A stretch of 64,000 nt of DNA from Salinigranum halophilum. GTDB taxonomy: Archaea > Halobacteriota > Halobacteria > Halobacteriales > Haloferacaceae. Positions 19,161 through 28,515 of this stretch are shown here, piece by piece; within the stretch, counting starts at the first letter, position 1, and every line of letters starts with the position of its first letter. The notes below the pieces were generated by a model. It was not told the DNA's origin and did not search any database. It saw only the letters and a program-made list of their open reading frames with translations. The translations under genes were made by a program, and so were the position numbers. The DNA lies in the NCBI RefSeq assembly GCF_007004735.1, contig NZ_SSNL01000003.1, positions 310,001 to 374,000 of the forward strand, read 5' to 3'.

Positions 19161-20204
19161 CTATTGGTCGATTCGCGGGTCGAGGTAGCTGTACGTGAGG
19201 TCGACGCCGAAGTTCACGAGCGTGAACAACAGCGCGAACGTGAGGACCGTTCCCTGCACCAGGGGGTAGTCGGAGGCCCCGATGGCGCTGACGAGCATGG
19301 TCCCGATGCCGCCGATGCCGAAGATGGTCTCCGTGAGCACCGCGCCACCGAGGAGGGTGCCGAACTGGATGCCGATGACGGTCACGACCGGGATCAAGGC
19401 GTTCTGGAAGCCGTGTTTCATCACGGTAATCTTCGCGCCCTGGCCCTTCGCGCGGGCCGTCCGCATGTAGTCCTGTCTGACCACCTCCAGCATCGACGAG
19501 CGCATCATCCGCGAGATGAGCGCCATCGAGTAGACGCCGAGGACCGCCACCGGCAACAGGAGGTGTCTGACGGCGGAGACGAACGCGTCGACGTTCCCCA
19601 GCAGGATGGTGTCGATGGTGACCATCCCTGTGAGCGGGAGTTCGGTGCCGAACAGCGTCCACGAGTCGGCGAGGAAGATGGTCGAGCCGATGCGACCGCT
19701 CGTCGGCAGGATGCCCAGGTAGGTCGAAAACAGCAGGATGAGAAGCGGGCCCGACCAGAAGATGGGGACCGAGATGCCGGTCAGTGCGCCGATACGAGTG
19801 AGGTGGTCGGTCAGCGAGTCCTGCTTCACGGCGGAGAGCACACCCAGCGGGATGCCGAACAGTGCGCCGGCGATCTGCCCGTAAATCGCGAGTTCGATGG
19901 TGACCGGCAGGCGGTCTGTGAGCACGTCGCGGACGGGCGTCCCCTGTGAAATCTTGTACGACTGGCCGAAGTCGAACGTCGCGGCGTCGCCGAGGAACCG
20001 GACGTACTGAATCCACAGCGGGTCGTTGAGCCCGAGTTCGGCACGGACCTGCATCACCTGTTCCGCCGAGGCCCGCTGGCCGACGATGACCCGCGCGGGG
20101 TCGCCCGGTGCGAGCTGTAAGATGGCGAACACGAGAGACGCCACGCCGAACAGCACCGGCACCAAGAGCAGCAGGCGTTTGATGAGAAACCGTTTGGAGA
20201 CCAT
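19161..20204 (-). CDS. dppB: dipeptide/oligopeptide-type ABC transporter permease, DppB family
   Basis: 347 residues. The typical DppB N-terminus is present (FLIKRLLLLVPVLFGV, then LAPGDPARVIVGQRAS and LGLNDPLWIQYVRFLGD). Six spans follow, with the EAA loop VVRQDYMRTARAKGQGAKI near residue 245. It pairs with DppC. A large loop at residues about 170-215 (SGRIGSTIFLADSW, LPLTGMVTIDTI) is typical of haloarchaeal members. It lies 41 bases downstream of the binding-protein gene. Confidence 0.93.
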   Translation of the reverse strand: MVSKRFLIKRLLLLVPVLFGVASLVFAILQLAPGDPARVIVGQRASAEQVMQVRAELGLNDPLWIQYVRFLGDAATFDFGQSYKISQGTPVRDVLTDRLPVTIELAIYGQIAGALFGIPLGVLSAVKQDSLTDHLTRIGALTGISVPIFWSGPLLILLFSTYLGILPTSGRIGSTIFLADSWTLFGTELPLTGMVTIDTILLGNVDAFVSAVRHLLLPVAVLGVYSMALISRMMRSSMLEVVRQDYMRTARAKGQGAKITVMKHGFQNALIPVVTVIGIQFGTLLGGAVLTETIFGIGGIGTMLVSAIGASDYPLVQGTVLTFALLFTLVNFGVDLTYSYLDPRIDQ

Positions 20205-20245
20205 ACGACGAGTGGTGTGGAAGGGGCCCTGTTAAGCGTTCTTGT

Positions 20246-21997
20246 CTACTGGAGTCGGACCGTGTTCAGGAACGGGCCGCCGACGGAGCTGACCACGTAG
20301 CTGTCCTCGACGACGGCCTGGTTGACGCCGCGGAGCGTCTGTGCGTAGTCGATGAACACCCACGGGGCCTCGTCGTGTGCGATCTGGTTCGCCTCGACGT
20401 AGAGCTGTTCGCGGGTGGCCTCGTCGTAGCTGCGCTGGGCCTCTCGGACGCGGGACATGAACTCGGCGTTGGCCCACGCGGAGACGTTCAGCACGTTGTA
20501 CCCCTCGGTGTCGAAGCTGACCCAGTCTTGCCCCTCGGGCACGGCGTCCATGGGGACCTGCGGGTCGAGCAGGACGTACAGGAAGTTGTCGGGGTCGGCG
20601 TTGTCGGTGTACCAGCCGAGGAAACACGCGTCGTGTCTGCCCTGGTCGGTGTAGCTGAGGTACGACGAGAACGTCGAGAACTGGTTGATGTTGACGCTGA
20701 GGCCGATCTCCTCGAGGTCGGATTTGACCTGGTTCGCCGTCTCGACCGGGCTGGGGTTGTAACCGCGGGGGTTCGAGAACGTCGCCAGTTCGAACTCGAA
20801 GCCGTCGCCGTAGCCGGCCTCCTCGAGGAGGCTCTGTGCCTCCTCCTTGTCGGTCGGGTACGGGTCGAGGTCTTCGTTGTAGCCGAGGACGTCCGGGGGG
20901 AGCGGCTGGTCGGCCTGCGTCGCGAAGCCCTGGTAGATGCTGTTGACGATGGCCTCCGTGTTGATCGCGTAGGAGATTGCCTGGCGGACCTGCCTGTTGC
21001 GGAACTCCTCTTTCCGCTCTTGGTTCATCGCCATGTAGCCGACGTTGATGCCGTTCTTCGACGCGAGCCGCGCCGAACCGGCGCTGTCGACCTGCTGAGA
21101 GGACTGCGAGTCGAGGTTGTCCGTGATGTGGGAGTTGCCGTTGATGACGTCCTGGACGCGCGTGGAGTTCTGACCGATGGTCTTGAACACGACCTGCTCG
21201 ACGTTCGGGCCGTCGCCCCAGTAGTCGCCGTTACCCGAGAGGAGCACGCGCTGGTTCCCGTTGTCGAGTTGCTCGAAGGCGAACGCGCCGGTCCCCTGCG
21301 GGTTCGTCCCGAGCGCGACCTGGTCGTCGAGTGACTCGATCTGCTGTTGTGAGAGGATGGCCGCCGCGAACATCGCCAGGTTCCGCAGGAAGGGGGCGTA
21401 CTGCTGGGTGAGTTCGATCTCCACCTCGTAATCGCCCGTCACGTTGACGCTGTCGACCCAGTTGCCGAAGGTGAAGGGGCCGTAGCCCGACCGGTTCGAG
21501 TCGCCGAGGTAGTACTCGTATTCGGAGTCGGTGAACCGCCGGATGGTCGCGCGGACGTCCTCGCCGGTGAACTCGGCACCGTTGTGGAACGTCACGCCCT
21601 CTCGGAGCGTCAGCGTCGCCGTCGTCTCCTCGAGGGAGTACTCCGTCGCCAGCCCCTGACGGAGCTGTCCGCCGCTGCCGGGCGTGAAGCCGACGAGCTG
21701 GTCGAACACCTGGTTCGTGACCTTCGCGACCTCACCGCTCGTGGTCTGCTGTGGGTCGTAGTTCTCGGGGTGGTCGCCGCGAGCGTACACGAGCGTCCCG
21801 CTCATGCTGCTGCCACTCCCGGACTCGGTGTCCTCGCTGCCGCCGTCGCCGCCGGAACCGCTGTCGGTTCCGGTGCTGTCGCCGCCGGTGCCGCCCTCGC
21901 CACCGTCGCCACCGCCGGAACAGCCCGCGAGCGTCGCGGCGAGCCCGGCACTGCCGGCAGTCTTGAGGAAAGTACGTCGATCTACATTGCGGGGCAT
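20246..21997 (-). CDS. ABC transporter substrate-binding lipoprotein (SBP_bac_5 family)
   Basis: 583 residues from the ATG at 21997, preceded at 7 nt by GGGAGT; a GTG six bases upstream has poorer spacing. Tat motif DRRTFLKTAGSAG, then a lipobox LAGC and a Gly/Ser/Asp/Glu-rich linker of about 50 residues. The family 5 fold follows (DHPENYDPQQTTSGEV, LREGVTFHNGAEFTGEDV, VRQAISYAINTEAIV, LEEAGYGDGFEFE). It captures the ligand outside the cell and delivers it to DppBC. Substrate unknown; peptides are the family default. Confidence 0.93.
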   Translation of the reverse strand: MPRNVDRRTFLKTAGSAGLAATLAGCSGGGDGGEGGTGGDSTGTDSGSGGDGGSEDTESGSGSSMSGTLVYARGDHPENYDPQQTTSGEVAKVTNQVFDQLVGFTPGSGGQLRQGLATEYSLEETTATLTLREGVTFHNGAEFTGEDVRATIRRFTDSEYEYYLGDSNRSGYGPFTFGNWVDSVNVTGDYEVEIELTQQYAPFLRNLAMFAAAILSQQQIESLDDQVALGTNPQGTGAFAFEQLDNGNQRVLLSGNGDYWGDGPNVEQVVFKTIGQNSTRVQDVINGNSHITDNLDSQSSQQVDSAGSARLASKNGINVGYMAMNQERKEEFRNRQVRQAISYAINTEAIVNSIYQGFATQADQPLPPDVLGYNEDLDPYPTDKEEAQSLLEEAGYGDGFEFELATFSNPRGYNPSPVETANQVKSDLEEIGLSVNINQFSTFSSYLSYTDQGRHDACFLGWYTDNADPDNFLYVLLDPQVPMDAVPEGQDWVSFDTEGYNVLNVSAWANAEFMSRVREAQRSYDEATREQLYVEANQIAHDEAPWVFIDYAQTLRGVNQAVVEDSYVVSSVGGPFLNTVRLQ

Positions 21998-22004
21998 AGA
22001 CACA

Positions 22005-22016
22005 ACTCCCGGGAGT
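22005..22016. promoter_or_regulatory. 12-base palindrome overlapping the ribosome-binding site of the binding-protein gene
   Basis: ACTCCCGGGAGT is a perfect palindrome. Its half nearest the gene is, on the minus strand, the Shine-Dalgarno-like GGGAGT 7 nt before the ATG at 21997. It could be an operator or a small hairpin that hides the ribosome site. Chance occurrence is possible in such GC-rich DNA. Confidence 0.35.
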
Positions 22017-22153
22017 CCACAGTAAAGTCTTGTGCTTACGGGTACAGCGTACTCCCGACTGATACGGAGCCGGACACGGGACCGCCGGCTCGACCCCGGC
22101 TCGACGTCGTCATCGCCGTCGTCGCCACGCCGCTTCCCGCCGCTTCCGCCCCG

Positions 22154-24574
22154 CTACAGGTGGCAGGCCGAGGGGTGTTTCTCGTCCGCCAGCGTCGGTG
22201 ACTCCCGCTCGCAGACGCTCTCGAAGCGGTCGCGGAGCCGGTCCTCGGCGGTGTCGAAGTCGCCCGTGACGACTGCCTCGAGCGCGCTGTCGACGACCTC
22301 GCGGTTCGCGCCGGTGAGCCCGCCGTCCACGAACCGCTCGCGGAGGGTGTCGACGACGCGACCCTCCGCGCCGTTCGACGCTGCGACCTCTTCCCGCACG
22401 GCGTCGACGTCGATGGCCTCGTCGGCGACGCGCTCGCGGAGCGTCATGACGTCGCGATAGACCCCCTGGTCGATGTCGATATCCTCGGGCGGGATGACCT
22501 GTGGGCATCTGGTGCGGAAGTGACAGCCGGAGGGTGGGTCGATGGGCGAGGGGACGTCGCCCTCGAGGATGACCCGGTCCGTCTCGGCCGTGGGGTCCGG
22601 GACGGGAATCGCCGAGAGGAGCGCCTTCGTGTACGGGTGTCGCGGCTCAGCGAACAGTTCGTCCGTCGGTGCCGTCTCGACCACCTCGCCGAGGTACATC
22701 ACGGCGATGCGGTCGCAGATGTGGCGGACGACGCTCAGGTCGTGGGCGATGAACAGGAACGTGAGGCCGAACTCCTCCTGGAGGTCCTCGAGGAGGTTGA
22801 GAATCTGTGCCTGCACGCTCACGTCCAGCGCCGAGACGGGTTCGTCACAGACGATGAAGTCGGGGTCGACCGCGAGCGCACGGGCGATGCCGACGCGCTG
22901 ACGCTGTCCCCCTGACATCTCGTGGGGGTAGCGGTCGCGCTGGTCGGGGTCGAGACCGACCGCCTCCAGCAGTTCGGTCACCCGACGCTTCCGCTGGTTC
23001 CGCCGCGAGCCCTCCGCGGGCGCGTCCTCCGGAAGGTCGTGGATGGCGAGCGGTTCGGCGACGATCTGTTCGACGCTCATCCGGGGGTCGAGCGACGACA
23101 TCGGGTCCTGGAATATCATCTGGAGGTCCCGCCGTCGCTCGCGGAGCTGCGCTTTCGAGAGCGTGGTCAGGTCCTCGCCCGCGAACAGCACTCGGCCCTC
23201 GGTGGCGTCCAGCAGTCGGAGGATGGTCCGGCCCGTCGTCGACTTGCCACAGCCGGACTCGCCCACCAGCCCCAGCGTCTCGCCCTCGTAGACGGTGAGG
23301 TCGACGCCGTCGACCGCCTTGACGCTCTCGCCGTCGAGACCGAGCCACTCGTCGAGGAGGCCCTCCGCCCGCGAGAAGTGCTTCTTCAGCCCTTCGACCT
23401 CGAGCATGGGCTCGCCCACCTGTCGGGTCCGCCCGGAGCTGAGGTCGCTCCCAGCGCCGTACTCGCTCTCGTCGAACGCGTCCAGCACGCACTTCGCCCG
23501 GTGGTCGACGTCGTCCCCGCCGTGTTGGAGATACGGGATGTCGCCCTCACGACACTCCGCCGTCGCCCACGGGCAGCGCGGCGCGAAGTGACATCCGGAA
23601 GGCATGTCGATGAGGTCTGGCACGTTCCCCTCGATGGGCGTGAGCCGGTCGCGGTCCTCGGTCGGGATGGACTCCAAAAGGGCGTAGGTGTACGGGTGTG
23701 ACGGGTTGGCGAATATCTCCTCGACGGGGCCCTCCTCGACGATTTCGCCGGCGTACATCACGGCCACCCTGTCGCACGTCTCGGCGACGACGCCGAGGTC
23801 GTGGGTGATGAAGAGGACCGACATCCCCAGTTCGTCCTGGAGGTCGTTGATGAGGTCGAGGATCTGCGCCTGGATGGTGACGTCGAGCGCCGTCGTCGGC
23901 TCGTCGGCGACCAGGATGTTCGGGCGGCACGCGAGCGCGATGGCGATGAGGACCCGCTGGCGCATCCCACCGGAGAACTCGTGGGGGTACTCGTCGACCC
24001 GCGACGTCGGCTCCGGGATGCCGACCTCCGAGAGGACGTCGACGGTGCGGTCGACGACCTCCTGGTCGATGTCGGAGCCGAGTTTGGGGAGTATCTCGCG
24101 GACGGCATTGAGCCAGGTGTCCTTCTTGCGGCCGCCGTACTGGTGGAGTCGGAGGGACTCCGCGACCTGCTCGCCGACGGTGAGCGCCGGGTTCAGCGAG
24201 GTCATCGGGTCCTGGAAGATCATGCTCATCTCGCCACCCCGGACGGCACGGAGCGCCTCCTCGGGGGCGGCTGTGAGGTCGATGCGGTCGCCGTCGACGA
24301 AGCCGGGGTTCGTGTACCGCGTCCGGAACGTCTCGGCCAGCGACGACGACCGCAGCGTCACCTCACCCCCGACGACGCGACCGGGGTCGTCGACGAGGCC
24401 CATCGCGGACAGGGCGGTCACGCTCTTCCCGCTCCCGGACTCGCCGACGAGGCCGACGGTCTCGCCCTCGTCGATATCCAGGGAGACGCCGTCGACCGCT
24501 TTGACCTGGCCCCGCTCCGTCGAGAACTGCGTCCTGAGGTCGGACAGTGAGAGTACGGGGGACATACCTCTCAT
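22154..24574 (-). CDS. fused DppD-DppF ABC transporter ATPase
   Basis: 806 residues with two complete ABC domains. The first has GESGSGKSV (Walker A), FSGGMRQRV (signature) and [13 protein letters not shown] (Walker B), and ends in an oligopeptide-family C-terminal segment with a CxxC-like cluster ([15 protein letters not shown]). The second has [18 protein letters not shown] and [12 protein letters not shown], with [11 protein letters not shown]. After it come about 110 residues of an acidic helical extension ([16 protein letters not shown] to the end). The start is the ATG at 24574 with GGAGGT six nt upstream; the ATG at 24565 is an alternative. It powers DppBC. Confidence 0.93.
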   Translation of the reverse strand: MRGMSPVLSLSDLRTQFSTERGQVKAVDGVSLDIDEGETVGLVGESGSGKSVTALSAMGLVDDPGRVVGGEVTLRSSSLAETFRTRYTNPGFVDGDRIDLTAAPEEALRAVRGGEMSMIFQDPMTSLNPALTVGEQVAESLRLHQYGGRKKDTWLNAVREILPKLGSDIDQEVVDRTVDVLSEVGIPEPTSRVDEYPHEFSGGMRQRVLIAIALACRPNILVADEPTTALDVTIQAQILDLINDLQDELGMSVLFITHDLGVVAETCDRVAVMYAGEIVEEGPVEEIFANPSHPYTYALLESIPTEDRDRLTPIEGNVPDLIDMPSGCHFAPRCPWATAECREGDIPYLQHGGDDVDHRAKCVLDAFDESEYGAGSDLSSGRTRQVGEPMLEVEGLKKHFSRAEGLLDEWLGLDGESVKAVDGVDLTVYEGETLGLVGESGCGKSTTGRTILRLLDATEGRVLFAGEDLTTLSKAQLRERRRDLQMIFQDPMSSLDPRMSVEQIVAEPLAIHDLPEDAPAEGSRRNQRKRRVTELLEAVGLDPDQRDRYPHEMSGGQRQRVGIARALAVDPDFIVCDEPVSALDVSVQAQILNLLEDLQEEFGLTFLFIAHDLSVVRHICDRIAVMYLGEVVETAPTDELFAEPRHPYTKALLSAIPVPDPTAETDRVILEGDVPSPIDPPSGCHFRTRCPQVIPPEDIDIDQGVYRDVMTLRERVADEAIDVDAVREEVAASNGAEGRVVDTLRERFVDGGLTGANREVVDSALEAVVTGDFDTAEDRLRDRFESVCERESPTLADEKHPSACHL

Positions 24575-24662
24575 GTCCAGACCTCCACCCGAAATAGCTT
24601 TTGACTCTCGCTCACCGACAGAAACGAACGCCCTTTTGCCGCGGACGCTCGAACCGCCACGC

Positions 24663-25187
24663 ATGGACGACCCTGGCCCGACAGACGTGGGCGGCGGCGA
24701 GGACCACCCGCTCGCCGGCGTCGTCGACCGCTGGGAGGCGGTCATCGACGACATGGAAGCGACGGCGACCGAGTACCGAGACGCGGGGTGGACTGTCGTC
24801 GAACTCCACCCCGGCGACGTCACGCCGCTGCCGCCCGTGCGGGGCGGCGACGCGCTCGACGACGACCGGGTCGGCCTCGACATCCTCGTCCCCGACGACG
24901 AGTTCGAGGCGGTCGAGGCGGAGGCCGAAGCGGTGTCGTTCGACAGCTACGAGGTCTACCGCGCACAGGCCGGGAGCATCGTCTTCGCCGTCACTGCCAT
25001 CGAGGCCACCGCGGCGGAACTGGCGGTCCTCGTCCCCCTGTACTACCGCGCGGCGGACGCGGGAGAGATGGCCGCCCGCGCCACGGAACGCGGACGGCTC
25101 GACCTCTTCGTCCGGCCGCTCGCCGACGACCGGCGGGTCGTGTTCTCGCAGGAAGAGCCCGCGTTGTTGTTGCCGGCGACGGAGTGA
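24663..25187 (+). CDS. conserved haloarchaeal protein, unknown function
   Basis: 174 residues, soluble and acidic. Regular alpha/beta pattern: a helical start ([20 protein letters not shown]), strands [12 protein letters not shown] and [16 protein letters not shown], then [23 protein letters not shown] and a C-terminal segment [20 protein letters not shown] recognise it only as a conserved haloarchaeal family without known function. A CTTTTG box about 28 nt upstream supports the ATG. It diverges from the dpp operon and converges on the FNT gene. Confidence 0.8.
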   Translation: MDDPGPTDVGGGEDHPLAGVVDRWEAVIDDMEATATEYRDAGWTVVELHPGDVTPLPPVRGGDALDDDRVGLDILVPDDEFEAVEAEAEAVSFDSYEVYRAQAGSIVFAVTAIEATAAELAVLVPLYYRAADAGEMAARATERGRLDLFVRPLADDRRVVFSQEEPALLLPATE

Positions 25188-25229
25188 GGTGACGGGGCGG
25201 CCGCTGCCGCCCGCAGCAGGCCGGACTCG

Positions 25230-27044
25230 CTACCCGAACAGGCGACGCAGAATACCGTAGCCGGTCGACCGCTCCGCGATGAGGACCGAACAGTCGACCT
25301 CCTCGACCACGCCGAGGTGGAGCGACCCGGTGACGAGCCGTGTGAACAGCCCGCGTTCCGTCGCCCCGATGACGAGCAGACTCTGGTCTCGCGCCTCGCG
25401 GGCGATGGCGGCCTCGACGTCCCCCGAGTCGTCGACGACCAGGTCGGCGTCGCCGAGTCCTCGCTCGGCCGCCCACTCGGCCAGGAACGTCTCGCCCGCT
25501 TCGCGCTCGTCGGCACCGTCGACGACGTGCAGGAGTGTCACCGCGGAGCCGACCGTCTGCTGGAGGCTCGCGACCACCTCGGCGCTCAGGTCGGCGTGTG
25601 GGCTTCGCGCGACGGGGAGCAGGACCCGTGACTCGTCGAGCGCCCGCTCCCGCAGGACGAGGAAGTCCGAGGGGAGCCGACTGGTCAGTTCGGTCAGGGG
25701 ACGCTCCGTTCGGATGGCGCTCCACGGCTGGTTCTCGCCCCACCCGATGACCGTGAGGTCGGCGTCCTTCCGCCGGGCGATGTCGAACAGTTCGTCGAAG
25801 GAGCGGTGAGAGACGACAGTCGACGTCTCACAGCCCACGTCGTAGTCCCCGACGTGGTCGCGGACGCCCTGGAGGAGTTCGTTCGACTCGTCGACGATTC
25901 GACGCCGCTGGGTCCTGTCGTAGGCGCTCGCCCGTCGTTTGGGGACCTGAACGACGTGAACCACGTGGACGGTGGCGTCCTCGCGGGCGCTGGCAATCTG
26001 ACAGGCCAGGTCGATGAGCGGCGACTCGGTCCGCGGGTTCGAGATGGGGACGAGCACTCGGTAGTCGCTCGACCGCTGGACCTCTGCCGAGGTGTCCACG
26101 AGCGGGACGTACGAGCGGCCGGCGAACCCGCCGAGCACCCACTCACGGAGCGACAGCTGCCGGGTCGACCCCTCGAACCGGGCCGATTCGAGCCGTGACT
26201 CCGTCGTCTGGAAGTAGTTGACGACGGTCACCAGTACGACCCCACCGACGGTGTTACCGAGAAGGACGGGGAGGACGAACTCCCTGAGCCCGACGAGAAG
26301 CGAGAGGTCGTTCTGGAAGACGAGATAGAGCATCTCGGTGAACGAGACGACGACGTGGAACAGCCCGCCGATAGGGATGGCGAGGAAGGCCAGGTAGACC
26401 ACGACGATGCGCGACATGGTGTCTCTGGCGGCGTACCCAACCCAGACGACGCCGGCCACGATGAGCCCGGCGAAGGCGGCCTTCACGAAGAGGGTCCCCG
26501 GACTCGTCTCGATGCCTTTCTGGGCGAGGCTCAGCGCCGCTTCCGACCCCTCCGGTGAGAGGACGCCGCCGTAGGCGAGCGCCGCCGCGCCCAGCCCGCC
26601 GCCGGTGAAGTTCCCCGCGAGGACGACCAGCCAGTTTCGGAGCAGCGCGGGGATGCTCGCGAGCCGCTCCAGGGTCAGTGCCACCGGCGGGAGCGTGTTC
26701 TCGGTGTAGAGCTGGTAGCCGCCGATGATGATGTAGATGAAGCCGAGCGGATACAGCATCGCGCTCACGATCGTGTCCCCGCCGGTCGTCGCGGTCAGCG
26801 ACGCGTACAGCAGGAAGGTGATGGTGATGGCGAAGCCGGCCGCGAGGGCGCTGAAGAACAGCTCGCGGCTGCCGGAGGTGATCTCTTCGTCCGCCGCCGC
26901 GACGATACGCTGGAATATCTCGTCGGACGTGAACCGGTCTCTGACCACGGAGCCCACGGCCGGCGCACCGCTCCGCGACTGTTCGACCGCCTCGCGGACG
27001 GTCTCGACGCCGTTCGCACCGTTCGAATCGTCCTGTGGGGGCAA
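25230..27044 (-). CDS. FNT-family channel fused to two universal-stress domains
   Basis: 604 residues. Residues about 45-280 are a formate/nitrite-transporter fold with six spans; the pore-region His is in GLFHVVVSFTEML (His230) and the broken helix near YTENTLPP. Then two UspA-like domains, about 328-466 and 472-591; the second ends with GATERG then VTGSLHLG, close to the nucleotide-binding pattern, while the first lacks it. The channel would move a small monovalent anion, with the cytoplasmic Usp pair as sensor or regulator; that coupling is inference. The start is TTG at 27044, about 30 nt after a GTTTTAT box; no in-frame ATG lies nearby. Confidence 0.88.
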   Translation of the reverse strand: MPPQDDSNGANGVETVREAVEQSRSGAPAVGSVVRDRFTSDEIFQRIVAAADEEITSGSRELFFSALAAGFAITITFLLYASLTATTGGDTIVSAMLYPLGFIYIIIGGYQLYTENTLPPVALTLERLASIPALLRNWLVVLAGNFTGGGLGAAALAYGGVLSPEGSEAALSLAQKGIETSPGTLFVKAAFAGLIVAGVVWVGYAARDTMSRIVVVYLAFLAIPIGGLFHVVVSFTEMLYLVFQNDLSLLVGLREFVLPVLLGNTVGGVVLVTVVNYFQTTESRLESARFEGSTRQLSLREWVLGGFAGRSYVPLVDTSAEVQRSSDYRVLVPISNPRTESPLIDLACQIASAREDATVHVVHVVQVPKRRASAYDRTQRRRIVDESNELLQGVRDHVGDYDVGCETSTVVSHRSFDELFDIARRKDADLTVIGWGENQPWSAIRTERPLTELTSRLPSDFLVLRERALDESRVLLPVARSPHADLSAEVVASLQQTVGSAVTLLHVVDGADEREAGETFLAEWAAERGLGDADLVVDDSGDVEAAIAREARDQSLLVIGATERGLFTRLVTGSLHLGVVEEVDCSVLIAERSTGYGILRRLFG

Positions 27045-27128
27045 GGATGTGTCTGTTCTGCATCGACCGAATAAAACACTTGGATTCCGGTCGACCCTCC
27101 GCCGCCGACTGCCATCCTCGACAGGTGC

Positions 27129-27134
27129 TTATTT
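27129..27134 (+). promoter_or_regulatory. TATA-like box of the small membrane protein gene
   Basis: TTATTT centred about 28 nt before the ATG at 27160. Together with the GTTTTAT at 27071-27077 on the other strand it makes a compact divergent promoter region. Confidence 0.55.
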
Positions 27135-27159
27135 CAGTCGCCTGAGCGTGACAGCTAGC

Positions 27160-27525
27160 ATGGCTCGGACGAACCTCCGTGAGCGGCTCCCGCTGATACT
27201 CGTCGGGCTGCTGATCGTCCTCATGCCCGCGCTCGTGCTGGTCGCCACGCTCGAGGTGTTGTTCCTGTTCGGCGACGTCGACCTCGCGGACCTCTCCCTG
27301 CTCGAACTCGCCGAACTGTATCTCGTCGAGGTCGTCTTGCTGACGCTGTTCGCCGCCATCGTCTACCGGCTGACGCTCCGAACCGCGACCAGTCGGCTCC
27401 CCGACGCGCTCGACCGGCTCGACGACGAGACCGACGACCGCGAGGCACGCGACGGTGACGACGCGACTGGTGCTGGGGACGACGGCACAGAGCGTGCGGC
27501 GACCCGCGGCGACGACTCCGCGTAG
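27160..27525 (+). CDS. small two-span membrane protein
   Basis: 121 residues. Two hydrophobic helices (residues about 9-37 and 52-70), then an Arg-rich turn and a long acidic tail (DRLDDETDDREARDGDD onward), probably cytoplasmic and disordered. Divergent from the FNT-Usp gene with a shared promoter region of 115 bases, so the two could be co-regulated. Not recognised beyond being a haloarchaeal small membrane protein. Confidence 0.7.
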   Translation: MARTNLRERLPLILVGLLIVLMPALVLVATLEVLFLFGDVDLADLSLLELAELYLVEVVLLTLFAAIVYRLTLRTATSRLPDALDRLDDETDDREARDGDDATGAGDDGTERAATRGDDSA

Positions 27526-27580
27526 CCGGGTTCGCTCGGCGGCCGTCGCGGACGGCTTCCGTGCGCTTCGTCGGGGCGGA

Positions 27581-28357
27581 CTACTCGGGGACCGACTCCG
27601 CGAGGTCCTCCGCGCGGAGCTCCGAACTCGCCTCGCGCACCTCGCGCATGACGCTGGAGATGCGCTCTTCGGCCTCTAGCTCCTCGGCGACGGCGAGGTC
27701 GACTCCCTCGACCTCCAGGAGGAACTTCGCGATTTCGGACACCTCGTACATCAGTTCGTCGAGTTCCTCGGCGGTGAAGAAGCCGCACATCGCGCCGTAC
27801 AGGAACGTCGCCCCCGACTTTCGGACCTTGTCGCGGAAGGCGTGTCGCGCCTGGTTGACCGCCTGCGGACTGTAGGTGTCTGTCATGAACGGGACCAGTT
27901 CGGGCAGGTTGTTCCCGATTTTCGTCATCTCGACCCCCGTCTCGGTGCGGAAGTCCGCACAGAGCCGTGCGATGGCCCACTCGCGGGCGGTGATGTACGT
28001 CCGCTCCCGGAGGAAGTCGTTGACGCGGTCGTACTGCGCACCGTCGACCTTCTTGAACCGCTCGTACTTGCGGACGTCGGCGGGCGGGCGCTCGTCCCCG
28101 TCGGCATCGCCGCCGTCTCCCGTGTTCGCGTCCCGCTCGGCGTCTCCCGCCGCGGCCTGCTGTGGGTCTTCTCCGTTCGTGTCCGCCGCGGCGACCCCCT
28201 CGTCCGTCTCGGCTCCCCCGGTCGCCGGACGTCCCCCGGCGGTCGCCGCTTCGTGGCCGTCTGCCGTGTCGTTCGCGTCGCTCTCGTCGGTGCCGACCGT
28301 CTCGGCTCCGTCGTCGCCCGTCCGCGACCGTGGTCCGTCGGCGGGGTCGTCGTTCAT
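27581..28357 (-). CDS. DUF5806 family protein
   Basis: 258 residues. The first ~95 are acidic, Ala/Gly/Asp-rich and probably disordered. The conserved C-terminal domain (from KYERFKKVDGAQYDRVNDFL) is all-helical: EWAIARLCADFRTETGVEMTK, ELVPFMTDTYSPQAVNQARH and TAEELDELMYEVSEIAKFL. It is widely conserved in haloarchaea as DUF5806 with no known role. Helical, charged and soluble. Convergent with the small membrane protein gene. Confidence 0.85.
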   Translation of the reverse strand: MNDDPADGPRSRTGDDGAETVGTDESDANDTADGHEAATAGGRPATGGAETDEGVAAADTNGEDPQQAAAGDAERDANTGDGGDADGDERPPADVRKYERFKKVDGAQYDRVNDFLRERTYITAREWAIARLCADFRTETGVEMTKIGNNLPELVPFMTDTYSPQAVNQARHAFRDKVRKSGATFLYGAMCGFFTAEELDELMYEVSEIAKFLLEVEGVDLAVAEELEAEERISSVMREVREASSELRAEDLAESVPE

Positions 28358-28515
28358 ACCCCGCCGTACCCGTGGCCGGGCGAAAAGCGTGTCGGGGGCG
28401 TCAGACGCTCGTCCGCCGCGAAGCGGACACGTTCGTTGGCCAGTGGGAGGGACTCAGCACCCGACGCGGTCTTCCCGCCCGAGAGGATTATCACCCCGGC
28501 CTCCCAGTGCCGACC

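Noticed and set aside
26737-27159. upstream extension of the small membrane protein frame into the FNT gene
   Set aside because: The frame is open, but a TTATTT box and an ATG at 27160 mark the real start; the upstream part is antisense to the FNT gene.
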